64,000 bases of DNA from Mucilaginibacter sp. SMC90 (lineage in GTDB: Bacteria; Bacteroidota; Bacteroidia; Sphingobacteriales; Sphingobacteriaceae), in assembly GCF_022811725.1 (NCBI RefSeq), contig NZ_CP094527.1, forward strand, positions 992,001 through 1,056,000, read 5' to 3'. Positions 1-9,104 of the stretch are shown here, piece after piece. A program made the position numbers and the translations under genes. Within the stretch, counting starts at the first letter, position 1. Each line of letters starts with the position of its first letter. The notes under the pieces are model-generated. The model was not told the origin of the DNA, ran no database searches, and worked only from the letters and a program-made list of their open reading frames with translations.

Positions 1-105
1 TAAAGCGCTGGTATAACACTTTTTAGCAGTTAAAATTAATGTTGTTCATTTGATCATTGAAAATAACAAACACAAAATATTAACGATACTTAAAAGCTCA
101 AAATC

Positions 106-492
106 ATGAAAACTTCAATAAAATTATCAGCATTATTCTTCTTATTAAGCGCAGGTGTTTTCGCTACTACAGCTGCTAAAGCAGCCGATGTTACTCCTAA
201 GGCTAAAGACGTTGTATCCTTCCGCGCACTTGATCACGACCGCGGTGTTAAATTAACTATAGCGAAATCAGATATAGGCCGCGCATTTGTACGTGTTTAC
301 AGCAAGCAAAATGAGCTTTTACTGAAAGATGTGGTATCAACCAAAACAGATGTTGAAAGAGGCTATGTTTTAACCGGCCTTGAAGATGGTGACTACGTAA
401 TGGAAGTTAAAACCGATAACCAGGTGGTTAAGAAAACCCTGCATGTTTACGAAGAAAACAACCAAAAAACATTCTTTATTTACCAGGACTAA
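106..492 (+). CDS. Small secreted protein of unknown function
   Basis: Encodes 128 residues with a clear Sec signal peptide: a basic start, a hydrophobic core ending in GVFATTAAKA, and likely cleavage after A26 or A27. The mature part of about 100 residues alternates short hydrophobic strands and charged turns. This suggests a small beta-sandwich, resembling in design the DUF3244-type periplasmic or surface proteins of Bacteroidota. That is a resemblance only; I cannot name the family. No lipobox, cysteines or membrane segment follow the signal, so it should be soluble in the periplasm or exported. It stands alone, and a strong hairpin terminator lies just downstream, shared with the convergent gene. 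Confidence 0.8.
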   Translation: MKTSIKLSALFFLLSAGVFATTAAKAADVTPKAKDVVSFRALDHDRGVKLTIAKSDIGRAFVRVYSKQNELLLKDVVSTKTDVERGYVLTGLEDGDYVMEVKTDNQVVKKTLHVYEENNQKTFFIYQD

Positions 493-516
493 TTTTTAAT
501 TAAGCATATATAAAAG

Positions 517-546
517 AAGCTCCCGTTCGGTTACCGACGGGAGCTT
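517..546. terminator. Bidirectional rho-independent terminator
   Basis: A 10-bp perfect stem (AAGCTCCCGT pairing with ACGGGAGCTT) closes a 10-nt loop. It is followed by a T-rich run on the + strand and preceded by A-rich sequence. It lies between the convergent secreted-protein gene and the nucleotidyltransferase gene and can serve both. Confidence 0.85.
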
Positions 547-572
547 TGCTTTTTTAATGAGATCAGCGATAT

Positions 573-1475
573 TTAGTCCCAAAGTTTTTCAGGATATACG
601 CCGTTAGCTACCAGTTCAGATATGCTTTTTTGAACGATAGGCTTATCTTCTTTATATGTAACACCAAACCATTTTGAACCGGTTGGGATCACTTTAAATG
701 CAGCAGTACCATCTTTGATCAGTTTATCTGCAGCCAATGGGATAAAGAATTCGGCTTTAGGATTGTTTTCGTTAGCAGCAACAAAGTCCACAAACATTTG
801 CTCGCTTTGTTTAAAAATAGCCGGTGTAAAGCCCCAGAAATTCATTGATACACGGGTATCGTTAGGAAGTGCATACTCGCCGGTAGCATCTTTATAAGCT
901 ACGCTGCCATCTTCTTTAAAGTAAACTTCGGTACGCTCGTTAATTTCAACCATGTTGCCGTTGTCGTCAACTTTGCACACGCCACGTGATACAGAGCCAT
1001 AGTCAGACAGGGTACGGTCAATCTGGTAACCGATCAATGAATACAGGTCATCTTTAACTTCGGTAGTTAAAAATTTAGCCATTTTTTCAAATGCATCATA
1101 ACCATAGTAATCATCAGCATTGATCACGCAAAAAGGCTCGTTTATTTGGTTACGTGCAGCAAGCACGGCATGAGCTGTTCCCCATGGTTTAGCGCGCTCA
1201 ATTTCTTTATCAATACCGAATTGCTTAAGGTCATAGCTCTGGAAAACATAATCTGTTTCAACACGGCCAGCCAGTTTAGGCTCAAAAATAGATTTAAAGC
1301 TATCAACAAACTCTTCGCGAATGATAAATGTAACTTTACCAAAACCTGCTTTTATTGCATCATATATTGAATAATCGATGATAGTTTCGCCATTAGGGCC
1401 AAAGCCGTCAACTTGTTTCATGCTACCATAGCGGCTGGCCATTCCTGCGGCCAGTATCAATAAGGTGGGTTTCAT
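573..1475 (-). CDS. NTP-transferase (sugar nucleotidyltransferase-like) protein
   Basis: Encodes 300 residues with the nucleotidyltransferase signature at the N terminus (LILAAGMASRYG, residues 6-17), then the substrate loop GPNGETIIDYSIYDA and the metal-binding INADDYYG near residue 118. These are hallmarks of the GlmU/RmlA/UGPase-like NTP-transferase fold, which joins an NTP and a sugar phosphate to give an NDP-sugar and pyrophosphate. The length is typical for a one-domain enzyme; there is no left-handed beta-helix or acyltransferase tail, so it is not GlmU. The actual sugar cannot be read from the sequence. It is cytosolic and transcribed alone or with the upstream M42 peptidase gene 96 bp away on the same strand. 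Confidence 0.85.
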   Translation of the reverse strand: MKPTLLILAAGMASRYGSMKQVDGFGPNGETIIDYSIYDAIKAGFGKVTFIIREEFVDSFKSIFEPKLAGRVETDYVFQSYDLKQFGIDKEIERAKPWGTAHAVLAARNQINEPFCVINADDYYGYDAFEKMAKFLTTEVKDDLYSLIGYQIDRTLSDYGSVSRGVCKVDDNGNMVEINERTEVYFKEDGSVAYKDATGEYALPNDTRVSMNFWGFTPAIFKQSEQMFVDFVAANENNPKAEFFIPLAADKLIKDGTAAFKVIPTGSKWFGVTYKEDKPIVQKSISELVANGVYPEKLWD

Positions 1476-1571
1476 AGATAGTTTGAGGGGATTTTATTAA
1501 AAATCTGTTTTATGATTAATGTTAATAAGGAATGGATTTCTGCTCTTATTGTTTTACAAATTTCACTTTTG

Positions 1572-2687
1572 TTATTTGATATACCTGAAATCCTGTCCGG
1601 CCTGGATGTTTAAAAGCGACTCATATATCAAACGGATCACGTTGTCAACATCTTCTTTATGAATCATCTCTACAGTGGTATGCATATAACGTAAAGGTAA
1701 TGAGATCAGTGCCGATGGTACGCCATCATTGGAGTAAGCAAAGGCATCTGTATCGGTACCGGTTGAACGTGATGATGCCTGGCGCTGGAATGGGATCCCT
1801 GCTTTTTGGGCACTTTCAATAAGCAGCTTATTCAGATTGTTCTGAACTGCAGGTGCATATGATACTACCGGACCTTTACCGCAGGCCAGATCGCCCTGGG
1901 TAATTTTATTGATCATTGGTGTTTGCGTATCATGCGTTACGTCGGTAACAATGGCCACATTAGGTTTTATTTTATGGGCTATCATTTCGGCGCCGCGTAA
2001 ACCTATCTCTTCCTGTACCGCATTAACTATATATAAGCCGAAAGGTAGTTTTACATTGTTTTCTTTAAGCAAACGGGCTACCTCGGCAATCATGAAGCCA
2101 CCTGCACGGTTATCAAGTGCGCGGCCAACATAATAACGGTCGTTAAGGATCATAAACTCATCCTCATAGGTGATAACACAACCTACGTGGATGCCCAGCT
2201 TTTCAACCTCTTCTTTTGAGGTGCAGCCGCAATCTAAAAAGATATTTTTAAGGGTAGGGGCCTCTTCCTTATCACCGCCGAGGCGGGTGTGGATAGCCGG
2301 CCAGCCGAAAACAGCTTTAACCACGCCGTTATCTGTATGGATGTTTACACGTTTTGAAGGCGCAATCTGATGATCTGAACCGCCGTTACGGATAACATAT
2401 ATTAAACCATCATTGGTAATATAGTTCACAAACCATGAAATTTCATCGGCATGGGCTTCAATAACTACCTTATAATCGGCTTTGGGATTGATGATACCAA
2501 CCGCAGTGCCATAATTATCAACATAATGAGTGTCGATATAAGGTTTCAGGTATTCGAGCCAAAGCTCCTGGCCTTTCCATTCAAAGCCGGTAGGTGAAGG
2601 GTTATTTATATATTTTTCAAAAAACGCGAGTGAAGTTTCGTTTACAACAGCTGTATGTTGCGGAGCGTCAGTTTTCTTTTTAGCCAT
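1572..2687 (-). CDS. M42-family metallo-aminopeptidase
   Basis: The 371-residue protein has the full M42 (glutamyl aminopeptidase/TET) motif set. His79 is in EAHADEISW, Asp192 in RALDNRAGG, the Glu226-Glu227 pair in VQEEIGLRGA, Asp249 in IVTDVTHD, and His336 lies near the C terminus. Together these would bind two metal ions and provide the general base. Family members remove N-terminal residues from short peptides in the cytosol, often as large tetrahedral oligomers; some were misnamed endoglucanases. There is no signal peptide. The start is the ATG preceding a lysine-rich tail (MAKKK). It may be co-transcribed with the downstream nucleotidyltransferase gene, though no functional link is evident. 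Confidence 0.9.
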   Translation of the reverse strand: MAKKKTDAPQHTAVVNETSLAFFEKYINNPSPTGFEWKGQELWLEYLKPYIDTHYVDNYGTAVGIINPKADYKVVIEAHADEISWFVNYITNDGLIYVIRNGGSDHQIAPSKRVNIHTDNGVVKAVFGWPAIHTRLGGDKEEAPTLKNIFLDCGCTSKEEVEKLGIHVGCVITYEDEFMILNDRYYVGRALDNRAGGFMIAEVARLLKENNVKLPFGLYIVNAVQEEIGLRGAEMIAHKIKPNVAIVTDVTHDTQTPMINKITQGDLACGKGPVVSYAPAVQNNLNKLLIESAQKAGIPFQRQASSRSTGTDTDAFAYSNDGVPSALISLPLRYMHTTVEMIHKEDVDNVIRLIYESLLNIQAGQDFRYIK

Positions 2688-3001
2688 TTTTATTTAAAAG
2701 TAATTAAATGGTACTGCAAAATTTCGGCAGTTTGTTATTGGTAGCTAAAGTAACGATTTCATATTAATTAAAGTGTTTTTTTGTTAAAATGTTGGGTCTG
2801 GGCCATAAATCAATTAAATTTTAACAATCTTTTAATATACTCCAATATTCGCCCGAAAAAAATTGCGTTAGCATTAAACGTTGTTGCAAATATTTAGTCA
2901 CAATTAAGGTATTTTTTTGTTTTGATACAAAAATGACCGGGTATTTCATTATGCTTTCATGCTTATGTTATACCTTTCCGCGATATTTAATTTTAATAAA
3001 A
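2688..3001. other. Divergent intergenic region
   Basis: AT-rich spacer between the M42 peptidase and the lipoprotein gene, which diverge here, so both promoters should lie inside. I see no RNA gene, convincing hairpin or clean promoter match. The 69 bases before 3002 are open in frame with the lipoprotein gene, but they would put charged and aromatic residues ahead of the signal peptide, so I treat them as leader. Confidence 0.5.
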
Positions 3002-3898
3002 GTGAAACTATTCAGGCTTACTTGTATCTTATTTGCAGCATGTTTTTTAGCGGCATGCAGTGTACCTCAATATGTAAATGTTCCGGTTGATTATGCACCG
3101 AAGCAGACCTTTAACCGGGCAAAAACAACTATAGTAGTTATTAACCACTACATGCCCGATTCAACCCGTAACCGGGGCAAGCGCGTACTTACCACATTTA
3201 AAGCTGCTGCCTATACTGCTATAAATAACGCAGCAATCCAGCTGCATGCACTACCGGGTGTAAAAGTTGTTCAACTTGTGGACTCGGTTAATTTTACCGC
3301 CAATACCGATTCGGTTAAGTTTTTGGCCAAAAAATATAAAGCAGCTTATGTACTGGCGTTCGAGGATTTTAAGGGGGAAACCAAATGGAAGCAGGATTAT
3401 TATAACGGCGTACCATCTGTTTACCGGGTATCGGTGGTTAACACAAGTTTTACATTATATGAAGCAAACGGCATCTACTTCAGAAAGCTAAATGGCGAGG
3501 CCGAGATAAACGACAGTAACCCATATGGCAATGCATCCAGTTTACTTGCCCACGGAGGCCCATTATTTGATGCCATCCGAAACTCGGCATTGGACGCACT
3601 TAAGGATTACCTGCCATATACAGAATACCATGACCGCCCCTTATACGCTAACGGCGATCAGCTGAGCAGCTCGGTTGAACTGATCAAGGCTGGTAAATTT
3701 GATAAGGCTTTCCAGATATTAAATCCTCTTATTGATGGGCCTGACTTGAAACTTGCAAGCCGTGCAGCTTATAACCTTGCTGTGGTTTATGAAGCCCAAG
3801 GCGATATTGATGCAGCACTTGATGTTGCCAAAATATCCAACCAAAAACAACCGAATGATTTTGCCAAAGCTATTATTGTTGATTTGATGAAAGAGTAA
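3002..3898 (+). CDS. Outer-envelope lipoprotein with C-terminal TPR-like repeats (DUF6340-like)
   Basis: I choose the GTG start at 3002 because it gives a textbook lipoprotein signal: VKLFRLTCILFAACFLAAC, with lipobox LAAC and the lipidated Cys at residue 19. An ATG 69 bases upstream would add an unlikely 23-residue extension. The mature protein of about 280 residues has a first domain with beta strands carrying VVINHYMPDS and AAYVLAFEDF. It ends in roughly 70 residues that read as two TPR-like helical hairpins (ELIKAGKFDKAFQILNPLI and NLAVVYEAQGDIDAALDVA). It resembles Bacteroidota lipoproteins annotated DUF6340, whose function is unknown. It is a single gene. Confidence 0.75.
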   Translation: MKLFRLTCILFAACFLAACSVPQYVNVPVDYAPKQTFNRAKTTIVVINHYMPDSTRNRGKRVLTTFKAAAYTAINNAAIQLHALPGVKVVQLVDSVNFTANTDSVKFLAKKYKAAYVLAFEDFKGETKWKQDYYNGVPSVYRVSVVNTSFTLYEANGIYFRKLNGEAEINDSNPYGNASSLLAHGGPLFDAIRNSALDALKDYLPYTEYHDRPLYANGDQLSSSVELIKAGKFDKAFQILNPLIDGPDLKLASRAAYNLAVVYEAQGDIDAALDVAKISNQKQPNDFAKAIIVDLMKE

Positions 3899-3963
3899 TT
3901 ATACAGATGAAAGCAGAATGCACAAGGCCTAAAGCAGTTGAGGGTTCGGTAGCTTACTTCTTG

Positions 3964-4398
3964 TTATTCCTGCCCTGGAGAAGGAATGAGTTGTTTTTCG
4001 AGGATCTCGTAATCGAAGCCGTTTTTTGTGAAGAGTCGGCCGGTATGCGTGAAGCCGTGTTTTAAATAAAAACCGATGGCCGATACCCGGGCATTGCACC
4101 ATAATAATGTACCTCCGTTGGTAAGGACAAAATCGGTTATATGCTCCAGCATCGCTTTACCTATCCCTGTTTGTTGAACAGATTCATCAACCGCAAATTT
4201 TCTGAACTGCCAATCGTTGTCTTTATTAAAAAGAGATACTACCGCTACGATATAGTTATCTTTAAATGCTGCAAAGTGATAACCGTGGTTATCCTCTTCC
4301 ATCTCCATTTCATAAAGCTTGCTTTCGGGATATAATATACTTTGCCTTAACCGCCAGGTAAGTTCCGGGCGGATTTGTTCGATGGAGATATTTTTCAT
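3964..4398 (-). CDS. GNAT-family N-acetyltransferase
   Basis: A GNAT fold of 144 residues. Motif A reads RKFAVDESVQQTGIGKAMLE, where the Q-x-x-G-I-G-K loop grips the pyrophosphate of acetyl-CoA. The later strand-helix GFYLKHGFTHTGRLF is the usual C-terminal GNAT signature. The substrate is unknown. I place the start at the ATG at 4398. An upstream ATG at 4446 would add 16 residues, but those are encoded by a dispersed intergenic repeat (4401-4425) that also occurs elsewhere in the window without a gene. It is a single gene on the minus strand, downstream of the carboxyltransferase gene by about 210 bp of repeat-containing spacer. Confidence 0.85.
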   Translation of the reverse strand: MKNISIEQIRPELTWRLRQSILYPESKLYEMEMEEDNHGYHFAAFKDNYIVAVVSLFNKDNDWQFRKFAVDESVQQTGIGKAMLEHITDFVLTNGGTLLWCNARVSAIGFYLKHGFTHTGRLFTKNGFDYEILEKQLIPSPGQE

Positions 4399-4400
4399 TT

Positions 4401-4425
4401 CGGATTTCGGATGTTCGATTTCGGA
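4401..4425. repeat. Dispersed 25-bp intergenic repeat, copy 1
   Basis: The unit (beginning CGGATTTCGGATGTTCGATT) recurs inverted at 4585-4608 and, with small changes, at 22570-22596. All three copies are next to gene ends or starts. Copies 1 and 2 form an inverted pair about 160 bp apart. Confidence 0.7.
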
Positions 4426-4530
4426 ATTGGAAGCAAAGATAAACAAATCTGATTTTCTATTGGAGAAGGCACAAGTAATCCCGGCACTGGCAGCCGCACA
4501 ATACTTGCGCCCGTAAAAATGGGGTTGTAA

Positions 4531-4608
4531 ACCTTTCGCCTTTTACTTTTAGCCTTTCACCTACAATGGAATAAAAAAAACAAATCCGAAATCGAACATC
4601 CGAAATCC
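4531..4608. repeat. Dispersed repeats between GNAT and carboxyltransferase genes
   Basis: Positions 4531-4561 hold a pyrimidine-rich repeat (CCTTTCGCCTTTTACTTTT), related to stretches at 23693-23725, 24118-24150, 25366-25446 and 26131-26165. Positions 4585-4608 hold the inverted second copy of the 25-bp repeat seen at 4401-4425. Neither codes for protein. Confidence 0.65.
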
Positions 4609-4612
4609 CAAA

Positions 4613-6154
4613 TTAAAGCGGAATATTCCCGTGCTTTTTCCTTGGGTTGTTCACTACTTTATTTTCCAGCATTTTAAATGCGGCAATCAGTTTAATGCGT
4701 GTTTCGGCGGGTTCAATTACCTCATCAATAAAGCCCCGTTCGGCAGCGCGGTAGGGGTTGGCAAAAGTATCCGAATATAGCTGTTCCATCTCCAGCCATT
4801 TGGCCTCATGATCTTCAGCTTTGCTGATCTCGCGTTTAAAAATGATCTCGGCAGCGCCTTTGGCACCCATCACTGCAATTTCGGCCGAAGGCCAGGCAAA
4901 ATTCATATCGGCACCGATGTGTTTGGAATTCATTACATCATATGCGCCGCCGTAAGCCTTGCGGGTGATCACCGTTATCCGCGGCACAGTGGCTTCGCAA
5001 AAAGCATACAGCAGTTTAGCGCCGTTGGTGATAATGGCATTCCATTCCTGGTCGGTACCGGGCAAAAAGCCGGGCACATCTTCAAATACCAGCAGCGGGA
5101 TGTTGAAGCAATCGCAAAAACGCACAAAACGGGCGGCCTTGGTTGATGAATTGATATCCAGTACACCAGCCAAAAAAGCAGGCTGATTGGCTACTATGCC
5201 AATGCTCCGGCCTGCCAGGCGTGCAAAGCCAACCACAATGTTTTCGGCAAAATCTTTATGAACCTCTAAAAATGAATCTTTATCAATGATGTGATCAATG
5301 ATCTCGCGGATATCATAAGGAGTAGAAGCAACTGAAGGTAAAAGCGTGTTAAGTTCGGGCCGCAGCTCATCGCCGCTTTCATAGGGAAGAGGAGGGGCTT
5401 TATCCTCACAGTTTTGAGGCATATAGCTCAGCAGGCTTTTGATATGCTGAATAGCTGCTATTTCATTGGCACAGGCAAAATGCGTAACACCCGATTTGCT
5501 GGCATGGGTATTAGCGCCACCGAGCTCTTCGGAGGTTACCACTTCATGAGTAACCGTTTTTACCACATTGGGCCCGGTAACAAACATGTACGAGGTATGT
5601 TCAACCATTAAAATAAAATCGGTAATGGCGGGAGAATAAACAGCGCCGCCTGCACATGGCCCCATAATGGCCGATATTTGCGGAATAACGCCGGATGCCA
5701 TGGTATTGCGGTAAAAGATATCGGCATAGCCGCCAAGGGATACCACCCCTTCCTGGATGCGTGCGCCGCCCGAATCGTTCAGGCCAATAAGGGGAGCACC
5801 GTTTTTAAGGGCAAGATCCATGATCTTGCAGATCTTTTCGGCGTGAGTTTCGGACAGTGAGCCGCCAAAAACGGTAAAATCCTGTGAAAATACATAGGTG
5901 AGCCGGCCGTTTATAGTGCCGTAACCTGTAACAACACCATCGCCGGGATATTTTTCTTTCTCCATGCCAAAATCAATGGAGCGATGGGTAACCAGCATCC
6001 CGATCTCCTGAAAGGAACCTTCATCCAATAAAAAATGTAAACGCTCACGTGCCGTTAATTTTCCTTTTTTATGCTGACTTTCAATACGTACAGGGCCTCC
6101 GCCCTGCATGGCTTCTTGACGTTTAAGCCTTAACAGATCAAGCTTTTTATCCAC
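4613..6154 (-). CDS. Acyl-CoA carboxylase, carboxyltransferase (beta) subunit
   Basis: The 513-residue protein is the normal length for propionyl-/acyl-CoA carboxylase beta subunits and the related methylmalonyl-CoA decarboxylase alpha subunit. It has both crotonase-like halves. The N-terminal half has [14 protein letters not shown] and [14 protein letters not shown], which form the acyl-CoA pocket and an oxyanion hole. The C-terminal half has [15 protein letters not shown] and [20 protein letters not shown], which form the biotin pocket and the second oxyanion hole. It would transfer CO2 between biotin and an acyl-CoA, most likely propionyl-CoA/methylmalonyl-CoA. The biotin carboxylase and biotin carrier subunits are not in the window, so the direction and substrate are inferred from family only. 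Confidence 0.9.
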   Translation of the reverse strand: MDKKLDLLRLKRQEAMQGGGPVRIESQHKKGKLTARERLHFLLDEGSFQEIGMLVTHRSIDFGMEKEKYPGDGVVTGYGTINGRLTYVFSQDFTVFGGSLSETHAEKICKIMDLALKNGAPLIGLNDSGGARIQEGVVSLGGYADIFYRNTMASGVIPQISAIMGPCAGGAVYSPAITDFILMVEHTSYMFVTGPNVVKTVTHEVVTSEELGGANTHASKSGVTHFACANEIAAIQHIKSLLSYMPQNCEDKAPPLPYESGDELRPELNTLLPSVASTPYDIREIIDHIIDKDSFLEVHKDFAENIVVGFARLAGRSIGIVANQPAFLAGVLDINSSTKAARFVRFCDCFNIPLLVFEDVPGFLPGTDQEWNAIITNGAKLLYAFCEATVPRITVITRKAYGGAYDVMNSKHIGADMNFAWPSAEIAVMGAKGAAEIIFKREISKAEDHEAKWLEMEQLYSDTFANPYRAAERGFIDEVIEPAETRIKLIAAFKMLENKVVNNPRKKHGNIPL

Positions 6155-6260
6155 AATTCAGGTTGTTAGTAATTGCTTAAAAATAGTAATTATATTGTAA
6201 GAAAAGCTTTTGCTTACTTATTCTGATATTTTAATAACGGATTTTTATATATTTGTGTTG

Positions 6261-6593
6261 ATGAAGATCAGGAATAATAAAATATGGGTAGTGGCGCTGT
6301 TCATGACCGTCTTTGTAATAAAGATGGGCATTTCGCTTGCTCCCCTGTTTTCATATCTTGATAACAAAACGGTTAGCGCGGTGATCCTTCAATTGGAGCA
6401 GGAAAGCAAAGCTGAAAAAGAAAGCCCTGAAAAGGACCTCATGAAGGAAAAGAAAACCTTTGATGAGTATGATCTGCACACCATTAGCTTCATCACCTTC
6501 ATTACAGAAAGCAAGGTTCTCCACAACCAGGAAAATGCTTTATACAAACAGGTGTACCATCCTGTAGTCCCTACCCCGCCGCCCAACGTTTAA
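6261..6593 (+). CDS. Small single-span membrane protein of unknown function
   Basis: With the ATG at 6261 it encodes 110 residues. A basic N terminus is followed by one transmembrane segment (about residues 8-28, WVVALFMTVFVIKMG). Next comes a Lys/Glu-rich stretch (EQESKAEKESPEKDLMKEK), and the protein ends in VVPTPPPNV. An upstream ATG at 6210 is possible but adds a less regular hydrophobic extension. A sequence fitting the Bacteroidota -7 box (TATATTTG, 6248-6255) is only 5 nt before this ATG, so the exact start is uncertain. I do not recognise the family. It sits 109 bp upstream of the SulP gene on the same strand. Confidence 0.55.
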   Translation: MKIRNNKIWVVALFMTVFVIKMGISLAPLFSYLDNKTVSAVILQLEQESKAEKESPEKDLMKEKKTFDEYDLHTISFITFITESKVLHNQENALYKQVYHPVVPTPPPNV

Positions 6594-6652
6594 AATGAAT
6601 TTAACCGGATACTTCCCTATCCGGATAGCAATGCTTTTTAATTCATTTTAAA
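6593..6652. repeat. Inverted repeat between the small membrane protein and SulP genes
   Basis: Outer arms AAAATGAATT and AATTCATTTT enclose a smaller stem (CCGGATA / TATCCGG). It could act as an attenuator or weak terminator ahead of the transporter gene. The T-run after the structure is poor, so this is only a possibility. Confidence 0.4.
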
Positions 6653-6702
6653 ATTTTACTCAATCTTTCATTCTTATGCAAATCAAGCAAGGTGAGGCTG
6701 CT

Positions 6703-8280
6703 ATGGGCAATCTCAACCTGAAAAAATATTTTTTGTCCAAAAACTTAAAAAGGGACATTCCTTCAAGTATTGTAGTATTCCTGGTGGCTTTGCCGCTATG
6801 TTTAGGTATAGCGCTGGCATCGGGCGCACCACTTTTTGCAGGTGTGTTAACGGGCATTATTGGCGGGATAGTAGTGGGTACGCTTAGCGGCTCGCAATTA
6901 AGTGTGGCTGGCCCTGCGGCTGGTTTAACAGTAATTGTACTTAATGGTATCACATCATTAGGTGCCTACGAAACATTTTTGTTAGCCCTGGTACTTGCCG
7001 GTATTTTCCAGATCATTTTGGGCATAGTTAAAGCCGGTACCATTGCCAATTATTTTCCATCATCAGTTATTGAAGGAATGCTGGCGGCCATCGGGATCAT
7101 TTTGATCATGAAACAGTTTCCGCACGCAGTTGGCTATGACGCTGATTTTGAAGGCGACGAAGGTTTTAGGCAGATTGACGATCATAATACTTTTTCAGGT
7201 ATAACGCGGGCGTTTGCCCGTATAAACTATGGCGCAGTGATCATAAGTATAGTCTCCCTGGCTTTTATGATCTACTGGCCTAAGTTTAAAAAACTGGCCA
7301 TTGTACCGGCACCATTGCTGGTAGTTTTGGCCGGTATCGGGCTAAGCCTCGCGTTTTCCGGAACAAGCTTTGCCTTGCTTGATAAGCAGTTTGTACGTAT
7401 TCCGCTGGTGAATAGCAGCGCTGAGTTTTTTGCGCTGTTTAAATCTGCGGATTTTAGCCAGATAGGTAACAAGCAGGTTTGGATAACGGCTGCCACTATA
7501 GCCATTGTGGCCAGTCTGGAAACCTTGCTGAGCCTTGAAGCTGTGGATAAAATTGACCCTATTAAACGCATATCGCCAACCAACCGCGAACTACTTGCTC
7601 AAGGTGCGGGCAACATAGTAAGCGGTATGCTTGGCGGCCTGCCCATGACCGCGGTTATTGTGCGTTCATCGGCAAACGTAAATGCCGGTGCGCGTACCAA
7701 AATGAGCGCTATTATACATGGTATATTTTTATTGATTGCGTTGCTGGTCATACCGTCCTTAATTAACCATATCCCGCTGTCGTGTTTGGCAGCGATCCTG
7801 CTGATGACTGGGTATAAACTGGCTCGTATAAGCCTTTTTAAACATATGTGGCACCTTGGCTTGAGCCAGTTTATCCCTTTCGTTGTTACCATTGTAGCCG
7901 TTGTAATGACCGACTTGCTTATTGGTGTGGGCATAGGCATGATGGTAGGGATCTTTTATATTCTGCGTACCAATCTGCGTAATCCTTATTTCTATCATTT
8001 TGAAAAAAACGGCAATAAAAAAGTTATCAGAATCAAACTGGCCGAGGAAGTATCCTTCCTGAACAAGGCTGCCATACAGGTAACGCTTACCAGCTTGCCA
8101 CAAGGTGCCGAAGTGGTGATTGACGGATCAAATTCGAGATATATTGATCCGGATGTGCTGGAGATCATCCACAATTACAAGCACAATGCTTATACAAAAG
8201 GCATTATAGTGCAACTGAGCGATGTAAAGGATAAGTACGATGTACCTCCTTTAAAAGAACTGGTTTATAACCCCAACTAA
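6703..8280 (+). CDS. SulP-family anion (likely bicarbonate) transporter with STAS domain
   Basis: Reads as 525 residues from the ATG at 6703; another ATG nine codons earlier is possible. A SulP core with about 10-14 membrane spans occupies residues 20-430. It carries the conserved opening LCLGIALASGAPLFAGVLTG, the SGSQLSVAGPAAGLT segment that forms the anion-site half-helix, and the later AGNIVSGMLGGLPMTAVIVR. A cytosolic STAS-like domain (residues 440-525) follows. SulP proteins move sulfate, bicarbonate or other anions, often with Na+ or H+. The gene is 12 bp from a carbonic anhydrase gene. That arrangement is known for bicarbonate-type SulP proteins and points to inorganic-carbon uptake, though substrate specificity cannot be read directly. 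Confidence 0.9.
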   Translation: MGNLNLKKYFLSKNLKRDIPSSIVVFLVALPLCLGIALASGAPLFAGVLTGIIGGIVVGTLSGSQLSVAGPAAGLTVIVLNGITSLGAYETFLLALVLAGIFQIILGIVKAGTIANYFPSSVIEGMLAAIGIILIMKQFPHAVGYDADFEGDEGFRQIDDHNTFSGITRAFARINYGAVIISIVSLAFMIYWPKFKKLAIVPAPLLVVLAGIGLSLAFSGTSFALLDKQFVRIPLVNSSAEFFALFKSADFSQIGNKQVWITAATIAIVASLETLLSLEAVDKIDPIKRISPTNRELLAQGAGNIVSGMLGGLPMTAVIVRSSANVNAGARTKMSAIIHGIFLLIALLVIPSLINHIPLSCLAAILLMTGYKLARISLFKHMWHLGLSQFIPFVVTIVAVVMTDLLIGVGIGMMVGIFYILRTNLRNPYFYHFEKNGNKKVIRIKLAEEVSFLNKAAIQVTLTSLPQGAEVVIDGSNSRYIDPDVLEIIHNYKHNAYTKGIIVQLSDVKDKYDVPPLKELVYNPN

Positions 8281-8292
8281 ATTTAAAAGACA

Positions 8293-9009
8293 ATGTCAAC
8301 ACAAGAGAATACCAACGGCAAAGCCGTAATAAATACAAACAACATTAAACTGGCTCAATCAGATAGCTATAACACTTTAATTAAAAACAACGCCGCCTGG
8401 GTTGAGCGTAAACTGGCCGAAGACAGCGAGTTTTTTACCAACCTTGCTAAAGGTCAAAGCCCCGAAGTACTTTGGATAGGCTGTTCAGACAGCCGCGTGC
8501 CTGCTAATGAGGTAACTGGTACTAAACCGGGCGAAGTATTTGTACATCGCAATATTGCCAATGTATGCGCCCACTCGGATATGAACATGCTGAGCGTGCT
8601 TGACTACGCAGTAAATGTGCTTAAAGTAAAACATGTTATCGTAGCCGGTCATTACGGTTGTGGCGGCGTTGCCGCTGCTATGAGCAACAAACAATTCGGT
8701 TTAATTGATAACTGGCTGCGCCATATTAAAGATGTTTACCGTTTGCACGCCAAAGAGCTTGACGCTATTACCGACGAGGCAGAGCGCGTTAAACGTTTGG
8801 TTGAACTGAACGTTACTGAGCAGGTTTACAACCTATGCAAAACCACTATCATTCAAAATGCCTGGAAGGAGCGCCACGACCTTGAAGTACATGGTTGGGT
8901 AATTGACCTGGCCAGTGGTTTGGTTAAAGACCTTAAAGTGACCAGCAGCAGCCCTCACAACTTAGGCTATGTATATGAGTTTAATGTTGAAGCGGTAGCT
9001 GCGCACTAA
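8293..9009 (+). CDS. Beta-class carbonic anhydrase (copy 1)
   Basis: A 238-residue enzyme interconverting CO2 and bicarbonate. The zinc ligands are visible as Cys64 (in IGCSDSRVPAN, which also gives the Asp-Arg dyad), His120 and Cys123 (GHYGCGG). The gene follows SulP after 12 bp, so the two should be one transcript, with the enzyme acting on the transported bicarbonate. The first 25 or so residues are a polar extension absent from the second copy. The central region is very similar to the carbonic anhydrase at 10332-10988, in protein and in DNA. A clear terminator follows at 9071-9104. Confidence 0.95.
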   Translation: MSTQENTNGKAVINTNNIKLAQSDSYNTLIKNNAAWVERKLAEDSEFFTNLAKGQSPEVLWIGCSDSRVPANEVTGTKPGEVFVHRNIANVCAHSDMNMLSVLDYAVNVLKVKHVIVAGHYGCGGVAAAMSNKQFGLIDNWLRHIKDVYRLHAKELDAITDEAERVKRLVELNVTEQVYNLCKTTIIQNAWKERHDLEVHGWVIDLASGLVKDLKVTSSSPHNLGYVYEFNVEAVAAH

Positions 9010-9070
9010 TATTATTTAATTAGGGCTTCCGACGCTGTAAGGGGCGAAGGGAGGTTTGATTGTTAAGTTG

Positions 9071-9104
9071 ATCCCGGCTTTCAGGAAGTGGCCGGGATTT
9101 TTTT
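9071..9104 (+). terminator. Terminator after SulP-carbonic anhydrase
   Basis: The stem ATCCCGGC/GCCGGGAT closes a 12-nt loop and runs into seven T residues. It ends the SulP-carbonic anhydrase transcript and separates it from the YoaK-carbonic anhydrase pair. Confidence 0.8.

Noticed and set aside
1..105. Possible end of an upstream gene or a small RNA at the left edge
   Set aside because: Too little sequence; no hairpin, tRNA-like or coding pattern can be supported.
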